DNA from: Beroe ovata
Lineage: Eukaryota; Ctenophora; Nuda; Beroida; Beroidae
Reading direction: 5' to 3'
DNA length: 25,273 bases
NCBI GenBank assembly: GCA_946803715.1
Contig: CAMPET010000055.1
Location: 317,002 to 342,274, forward strand
Both the position numbers and the translations under genes were made by a program. The notes under the pieces were generated by a model that did no database searches, was not told where the DNA came from, and saw only the letters and a program-made list of their open reading frames with translations. This document shows, one piece after another, positions 19,402 through 25,273 of this stretch (the stretch's first letter is position 1; each line of letters starts with the position of its first letter).

Positions 19402-22400
19402 ATGGAGGGTGTGGAAGGATTATACAAGAAGTTTGGGGTTCTCGCGGACGCTAAAGACAAAGCGGGCGAGGTGAATATATCCTCACCCCCAAAAACAACG
19501 ATATTTGGAATCATTCGGTGGACTAACATGTCTGCGTTTCAGTATGAGGAGGAGTACCTATCGATACTCTCCACGATTTGTAACGGATCAGACGCTGAGA
19601 AAAGACTCTGTGCTTCGTTCATCCCGAGATTCTTCAAGTCGTTCCCGGCACACCAGGAGGCAGCTTTCAATGCTCAACTAGGTGAGCTCTGTTCGTACTG
19701 TCGGGAGTTTATGCATGATTCATTCCAGTTTGTACTTCCTGCTTACAGTCAGTACAAAACAATCGATTTTTGGTCGGATAGAATTGGATGTTTGTCCCAA
19801 ATATATGAGAATGAGGATTGAAATTTGTTTTTGAGTCGGTGAGAATCTTTTGAGTTTCGAAAAGAAAATATTTGTTTAGATTTGTGTGAAGAGGAGGAAG
19901 CAGTAATCAGGAGGGAGGCGATCAAGGGACTCCCTGACTTGTGCAAAGCAGATACCAATCTTATCGGACGGTGAGTGTATCATGTGACATGTGACGCGTG
20001 ACATGTGACGCGTGACTTGTTTTGTGTCACGTGACGCGTGACTTGTTTTGTGTCACATAACGCGTGCAGTGCAAGTGTCACGTGACGTGTGCAGTGTCTC
20101 GCGACGCTTTCTTGGGTCTGAGCCAATCATCTCTACAGAATGTCGAGTGTCATCGCCCAATTGCTACCTATCGAGGGACATCTGGATCAGACCATAGTGA
20201 AACACTGTCTTGTACAGCTGATAAAACAGGATACAACAGCCGCACTGAATGGTCTAATCAGTCAGGTATGCGATGACAATTCTGATTTCACCCTATAATT
20301 ACGCTAGGATACCTTTACCGTACTGTTGTTCTTGATCATTTCCGTACTACTCAACACCAATTCGTTATGATCGACTTTGAGTTCGATTTCGACTTTGTTT
20401 TCGACCGTATTTCCTTAATTACTCACCTTTCCCCCTTCAGATAAAAACTGGTAATGAAACAGTTAGAGAAGCCAGTAAGAAGTTCCTCCTGGAGAAGATC
20501 GCAGATACAGACAGGTTTTTCCCAACGCTACAAAATGATGAAACACTTAGGACATTCCTTACTGATCAGGTTTGTTAGAGACGAATGATTCAACACATTT
20601 CAATGAAAAGTCGTGCTATTTTGTCTTTTTATTATCTTTTATGATCTTAAACTGATCTAATTGGTTCTCGCAGTTGGATACCCTGGGAAGAAGCTCGTCC
20701 TATGAAGACTATGTTGAACTAATGCGCGTATCCGCTGGCATAGACCGCAAGAAGACAGTGAAAAACATCACGAAACTGATGGATTTGGAAAAGCCGTTTG
20801 ACGTACGTGAGGGCGAAGAAAATGAATAATATGACAATCTGAATTCTAGGATTTTGTCCGGATGTGTAACATTTTTCTTCAGCCCGCAGACACAGAAGCA
20901 GTAGAACAGTTCTGCCTTCTCCTGCCTGTTTGTTTGAAACACCACTCGAAAAGTAGCAGCAACTCAGCGTTACTCAAGTACTATGGAACTGTGTTGCCAG
21001 TGTTTAGTCAGATTGCCAATGCAGACCATCAAGTGCTGGTATGGATGAATTGTTGTAATGGTAATGAACTGTGGGTAAAATCGTATTTCTTCTCATCACG
21101 ATCCTTATGATCATTTCCTCAGCTACTACAAGGGTTAGCTGAAACTCTGAGTTTATCAGTGAGTGAGGAAGACGCTGCTCTGTGTCTAGATGGTATGGAG
21201 ACATTCTTTGTATGACCAATTTGGTGGATCACTTGAAATGCATAATGCATAATGAATTTCTCAACAAAAAGTACCAGTCTGTCGAACTTTGACCACTCCC
21301 GCGCCTCAGGAATTTACACTCTCCTACTCTCCTATTTTCCGGAAATTATACCGGAAGACGATGAAATAGAGGATCCGCCGAGCCTCAACTTCTCGTTCCT
21401 TGAGTGTCTTCTGTTCTCTCTCAACAAAACTGCTGCCCAGGTATAATCTTGAGATCTGTGTGTTATTCGACAGAAGTGGAATGAAAAATTCGAATGAATC
21501 ATCTGGAAATGGAATGAACATAAATGACCGGTCAATAATGAACAGGTACCTTCCTATCTCAAAGATGAAGATAAAGTGACAGAACTGACCCCGAAGCTGA
21601 AATTTGTATTGAGATGCTGTACTTGCTATGCTAAACGACTCAAAGGATCTTCTATAGGTAAAAGAAATGAAAAGAGACGTGAAATAGGCACAGAATTAAT
21701 GCCCAGATTAATGATTTCACTATATCCAATAGGTGAAGATACACCAGATAAAGTTAAACTCAAGACTCAAGCTTATAAAACGTGTAACAACACCAAAGAG
21801 TTGGCTCGGGTAAGAATTCCTCATGATGTGCCATCGTGAGTCTGTATTTGCCATTCTTGAAGGATGGTCACACATTCTACAATCATTGCTGTACGGCGCG
21901 GTGACGCATCTTTGTCAATGAAGCATTATAACGCGCAATTTCGCGCGCGCGCCGCGCACAGAAATTCCTGAATTCTTGCCTGCAGCTCTTTTTGTGGCCA
22001 CTGGTTTCCTTGTTGTCTCCTGAAATTGATATTTCCAGGGTCTCGTTTCAACGCCGATAGTTTACAAATCAGATACAACCTTCTCATGGAATGTGGATTT
22101 AACAAACGTGACGTGAGTATTGTGTCCAATCCATGTCATTCTGCATTCTCTATTCGAATAACAATGTAGCATCACAAATCTTCACCCCCCCCCCCAGGAA
22201 TCGGCTGTTCACACCACTCGCTTCCGACAGGTATAACACACTCAATTCTCTCTCAATCTTGTAATTACGTGTCTCCGCCAACTTAGTGTCTCCGCCAACT
22301 TACATCGTATTATCTGTTATCAAATCATCTGTTGCAGTAAGCGTGGACCAAGGGAGCTACGACCACTATCCAAACCTGCTTTGTCACCCAAGCCCAAGCG

Positions 22401-22666
22401 GCGCCGACCCGTAGATCAGAGAGAGCAGCCGTTGAGACGCGCTCAACAAGTTTACGCTCCCCCGCAGGGCAAATACAGTACCAACATTGGCAGTGAGTAA
22501 TTACGATTCCGAGAGGCGTAGTTTTTAGACTTTGGTGAGCGATATCTGATACGGTAAGATTCAGTGTCATGTATTCTATTGATCAAGTTCAATGTGGTCT
22601 CTATCTGCAGGTGTCAATGGTAAAGAAGATCAGGAACGAAGACTCGGTGCTAGAAGATACACCTAA
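19402..22666 (+). CDS. API5: Apoptosis inhibitor 5 (API5/AAC-11), complete, 15 exons
   Basis: Exons: 19402-19470, 19543-19681, 19880-19970, 20139-20265, 20441-20569, 20674-20802, 20883-21038, 21123-21192, 21310-21440, 21546-21657, 21733-21809, 22039-22112, 22198-22230, 22338-22492, 22611-22666 (TAA). All phases agree; product 515 residues (human isoforms about 510-524). It starts MEGVEGLYKKFGVLADA, like human MPTVEELYRNYGILADA, and follows the HEAT/ARM-like helical fold with RLCASFIPRFFKSFP, FSFLECLLFSL and FSWNVDL. A basic nuclear signal (PKPKRRR, about 463-469) precedes VYAPPQGKYSTNIG, matching the human C-terminal tail. The Arg/Gly tail is shorter and ends GARRYT. API5 is a nuclear anti-apoptotic scaffold linked to E2F1 and Acinus. 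Exon 13 is a 33-nt microexon after a C11 acceptor tract. Convergent with the Ly6-like gene. Confidence 0.95.
19974..20105. repeat. GTGAC/ACGCGT-rich repeats in API5 intron 3
   Basis: A 26-bp unit beginning GTGACGCGTGACTTG and ending GTGTCAC is tandemly repeated at 20005-20030 and 20031-20056, flanked by degenerate GTGACATGTGACGCGTGAC copies. CACGTG arises at the unit junction and again near 20078. The unit ends are inverted (GTGAC/GTCAC). Confidence 0.85.
21942..21958. repeat. CG-rich odd palindrome in API5 intron 11
   Basis: An alternating CG tract with the core GCGCGCGCCGCGC is followed by CACAGAAATTC. It resembles the CpG-rich repeats at 11844-12165, which also carry GAAATTC next to the tract. 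Confidence 0.6.
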
Positions 22667-23033
22667 AGTTACGATTCATACGATATATTCAGTATTCATG
22701 ACATTGGATCGCGTATCGAACAAGCTTAGAAAGACTCGATATTCATTTATTTCCCCGAAGCAACAAGTTCAATATTTTATCATAACTTAACATTATTGAC
22801 GAGCGTAGTTGCAGTTTACCCTATTCAGAAGAGAATTTAACTTTAAATTTTAGCAAACTTAAAAAGAGCATGGAGCGCTCATCAACGGGTTGAGCTTCAC
22901 ATTTAGAAAATATAAAACCAGCAAATAAAAAAGACCATTCTTAGTAAAACTGAAATAGTCCACCTTAGACACGCCTGAACCAGCATTGTCTCGATGAGTA
23001 GAGTCCATTACAATGTTTTTTCCAAGAGAAGTG
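22667..23033. other. Overlapping convergent 3' UTRs of API5 and the Ly6-like gene
   Basis: Plus-strand AATAAA at 22924-22929 suits API5. Minus-strand AATAAA (22751-22746) suits the Ly6-like gene. If both are used, the two transcripts overlap by about 180 bp in antisense. No coding exon seen between the stops. Confidence 0.5.
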
Positions 23034-23601
23034 TCAGCAGCAAATCGTAACGAAGGAGAGCAGTAAAATCAGACTGGTTGAAACAATAGTTTTATACCCT
23101 GCATTCCATTCGTTACAGTTATCAGTTTTACATTCCTCGCAGTGGTCTAACACCTGAAATCAATCGGTTACTCCTTCATAAACACACTCAATCATATTGT
23201 GTCTATTTGAGTTGGTTATGCTCATACCGTTGCCGATACGTTGTAAGGTACTCTTTCCCCCTCCGCCTTGCAGTTACCACAGGCGTAGTATGTCTTCTGA
23301 TAGTTGGCCACTTTGTATGGGAACCTAAAGTTTAGCAAGACGAATTAAGCGTGATCTCATTTTATTGTGTAATCAAATAGTGTCAATGTGGAACAAAATA
23401 GCGGTGATACTAAAGGACTTCTCACTTTTTACAGTATCCCCTGTTGGCATATGGCCAGAACACCGCACAATCGGATATAACCGTCCTCCCTTCTTCCCTC
23501 TCCAGCACGTCATTCCATGTCAACTCTCCGACATGACATATCAACCCATAGCAGACGAGTGGTAACCATAGAAACACTGTCACATATACCGATGTCACCA
23601 T
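23034..23601 (-). CDS. Ly6/uPAR (LU)-like small GPI-anchored surface protein, 3 exons
   Basis: Minus-strand exons 23601-23426, 23324-23228 and 23153-23034 join with matching phases (2, 0) and typical splice signals (GTGAGA, GTATGA; acceptors TTTAG, TTCAG). They give 130 residues. MVTSVYVTVFLWLPLVCYG is a signal peptide. The mature part has eight cysteines (LICHV, SDC, GYC, YYACGNC, DHCEEC, DNCN) ending in CKTDNCN, the hallmark C-terminal Cys-Asn of LU/three-finger domains. The end, about 18 residues (TIVSTSLILLLSFVTICC), is a GPI-attachment signal with no charged tail. LU proteins act at the cell surface as ligands, receptors or channel modulators; the partner here is unknown. No orthologue recognised. 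No tryptic or toxin-like feature is implied beyond the shared fold. Confidence 0.75.
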
Positions 23602-24318
23602 GATCGCTGCACAATGTGGTATGAATGGCTTATGTCTTTGGTTTTTATGAAACTGGAGCCTGGCACTATAATTATAAACAAGGTAAAACGCAACGTTGAG
23701 TACACAACAACAACTGTACTATATGAGGTGAGTTCGTAACACAAAAGCTACCTCCTCTACTGCCCAACATCGCATTGTGTATACAATCATACCTTATTTG
23801 GGCATATCATTAATTATACATTAACATCTGGTGCTTGGGGATCCAGGTCCCAGGGACCCTCAGAAATACAATCATTGCTTTTCGTAACGTATTGTTACCC
23901 TCTATCCGATGGCGTGAGGTATTTAACTTGTAACTACATCCCCTTATAAACTGCACTCACAACAAAGCCTTTTCTTTCGTTCACGAAACAAAGATACGTT
24001 CACTTTCAGAAGGTAGAATTTCGTTATTTGGTGTGGCGCGCGCGGCACGCGTATACACGCGCGCGCTAGCTCGAGATAACTGGAGATTTGCGCGACTGAT
24101 TTCACAAAAATAATGGCGCGTGTTCCATACAGTTGGAAAACGCGCCATATTCAAGTCGAAATATTTGCAAAATTTTGTGTCATCAGTTTTTCTTCAGATT
24201 TCAGCATTCAAGAAAACGAATTGTGTTCACGAATTGTGTTCATGCTTGTAACTTACAATTGACAACTAATAATGCAACTGAGTTGAGTTAAAAACGGCGC
24301 ATCAAATGTAAGCAGGAT
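23602..24318. other. Intergenic region upstream of the Ly6-like gene; CpG-rich tract and hairpin
   Basis: It should contain the Ly6-like promoter. Contents: GGTCCC-A-GGGACC palindrome near 23871, an alternating CG tract at 24035-24066, a 36-bp hairpin at 24113-24148, and a short duplication (CGAATTGTGTTCA) near 24218-24243. No coding exon recognised. Confidence 0.5.
24113..24148. repeat. 36-bp inverted repeat with ATGGCGCG ends
   Basis: Arms 24113-24127 and 24134-24148 pair at 14 of 15 positions around the 6-nt loop TACAGT. Both ends read ATGGCGCG inward, resembling the YY1 core ATGGCG in inverted orientation. Confidence 0.8.
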
Positions 24319-24514
24319 TTTATTTCCTAAATTAAACCATTTAAAATCAAATCATAAATAGAAAGCATGCACGCGGTCATTCAATTTATCTGATGATAAA
24401 TAGACTAGAGAGTTCATAACAAAATTCAACGGATTAATATTTTAAAGTGTTCAAGATTAAATAACGTATTTGGCATTTGAAAAATAACGAAAAACTTATT
24501 TGAAAAGTATTTGC
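24319..24514 (-). other. 3' UTR of the unidentified minus-strand gene
   Basis: AT-rich sequence after the stop at 24515. A minus-strand AATAAA lies at 24324-24319. Confidence 0.5.
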
Positions 24515-24954
24515 TCAAGAAGAGAGTTTCTTGACATTCTGTTTGTCGATGGCATTGATCAGATCGTCGAATTCATCGAGGATATTTCTGATAACAGGGT
24601 TCGAAATCCGTGCTTCGTAAAAACCTGAAATTGGGATCAATGGTTCATACTTCATCAGAGTGAAAAAGATGTGGGTATTGGAGTTACTGCTGGGAATACC
24701 ATTTGCGATCAAGTCAAAGATCAAATTACCTTTTGCGATAGGAGCCTTCTTCCCTAATCTCTTTACACCTTTGCTAGGACGTGTTCCACTACTCAGTTGT
24801 CTCTTTGACTTCACAATTGTGTTCAGTGCACGAGTGTAGACCACGTCATTACCCTTCCTTGGCCGGTCTGGACTCCTGTCTTTAGGACTCGTGTCTTTAG
24901 GAGTTGATGAGAAGACAGGATTAGGTTTTAGACTCTGGCCTGAGTGTATGGGCA
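24515..24954 (-). CDS. Terminal exon of an unidentified gene
   Basis: The open frame runs from a splice acceptor (TTATCCAG on the minus strand, ending at 24955) to a stop at 24515, about 146 codons, with no ATG near its 5' end. It is therefore read as a 3'-terminal exon; earlier exons lie beyond the TIR element at 25001 and outside the window. The first third is basic, rich in Ser-Pro and Thr-Pro (STPKDTSPKDRSPDRPRK) and likely disordered. KRLGKKAP looks like a nuclear signal. The rest (NLIFDLIANGIPSS...FFTLMKYEPLIPISGFYEARISNPVIRNILDEFDDLINAI) looks folded and ends in a helix. I do not recognise the family. Confidence 0.6.
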
Positions 24955-25000
24955 CTGGATAATATATGCATACTTCATAGTTGAGCTGTCATTACTCATA

Positions 25001-25273
25001 CACTCAGTTTCTTTTGTAAGAAACTTATTAAAATCCTAGGCTAGAGGTTTCTTATTTTTCCGCGATATTGGGCCTACAAGTTTCTTAACTGGTTTCTTAT
25101 TCCTGTATCCTATATCAATTTTCGAAACTTACTTCATCTGAACATAGTTGTACTTATTAATTAAGAAAACTATTCCATAGGTGTTCTCAAAATGCCGATC
25201 AGAAGTGAAGATGTATGGTATACGGTTAAAAGTGAAGGGGCATGGGCATAGGCCTGGGGGCGCAGCCCCCAGA
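25001..25273. mobile_element. Second copy of the TIR element, inverted, cut by the window end
   Basis: It starts CACTCAGTTTC after TA at 24999-25000 and matches the reverse complement of the right half of the 6999-7478 element: AGGCTAGAGGTTTCTTATTT, CCGCGAT, GGGCCTACA, then the GGGGGCGCAGCCCCCAG hairpin at the window edge. It lies in the intron upstream of the terminal exon 24515-24954. The copies have diverged by substitutions and small indels, so this is not a very recent insertion pair. Confidence 0.85.

Noticed and set aside
20064-20276. Open frame over API5 exon 4 in another frame
   Set aside because: Shadow of the real exon 20139-20265, which is in phase with its neighbours.
21193-21309. 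Longer API5 exon 8 ending before GTATGA at about 21220
   Set aside because: It leaves no acceptor in matching phase; GATG/GTATGG at 21192 with CCTCAG at 21309 joins in frame and restores the family alignment.
1-25273. CRISPR array, bacterial operon or phage content
   Set aside because: Genes are spliced and animal-like; the repeats seen are microsatellites, minisatellites and TIR or retroelement parts.

Overview
The window is animal (metazoan) nuclear DNA. Genes are interrupted by GT-AG introns, mostly 60-850 bp, and use AATAAA polyadenylation signals. Their products are animal types: a Myb factor with the animal C-terminal domains, a DEG/ENaC channel, the NAD-isocitrate dehydrogenase beta subunit, a PLD3/4 nuclease, API5 and a Ly6-like GPI protein. 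Genes are dense (seven in 25 kb plus a retroelement gag), and AT-rich spacers carry short alternating CG tracts. This fits an invertebrate, possibly an early-branching lineage such as a sponge or placozoan, but I cannot name the species.

Layout. 1-2243: no recognisable gene, but a promoter-like cluster at 1176-1325. 2244-7879 (+): last twelve exons of a Myb gene; the DNA-binding repeats lie outside. An intron holds a 480-bp TIR element. 8771-10753 (-): intronless DEG/ENaC subunit, tail-to-tail with Myb. 10754-13486: non-coding, with a 73-bp near-perfect palindrome, duplicated CpG-rich repeats and an AT-rich block. 13487-14488 (-): retroelement gag ORF with no pol nearby, whose 5' leader holds five hairpins sharing one pentaloop. 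15026-17241 (+): IDH3B in eight exons, with a row of six stem-loops in intron 7. 17731-19038 (+): PLD3/4-like. 19402-22666 (+): complete API5 in fifteen exons. 23034-23601 (-): three-exon Ly6/uPAR-like gene, convergent with API5. 24515-24954 (-): terminal exon of an unidentified gene. 25001-25273: part of a second copy of the TIR element, inverted.

The genes do not form one pathway; this is an ordinary compact neighbourhood of housekeeping and membrane genes with mobile DNA. Exon models were built by reading splice sites and checking that reading phase is conserved across every junction and that the product matches the family. The Myb, IDH3B, API5 and Ly6-like models close exactly; the first Myb exon has two possible readings. 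The most unusual signals are the hairpin array upstream of gag, whose wobble pairs form only on the gag-sense strand, and the stem-loop row in IDH3B intron 7.
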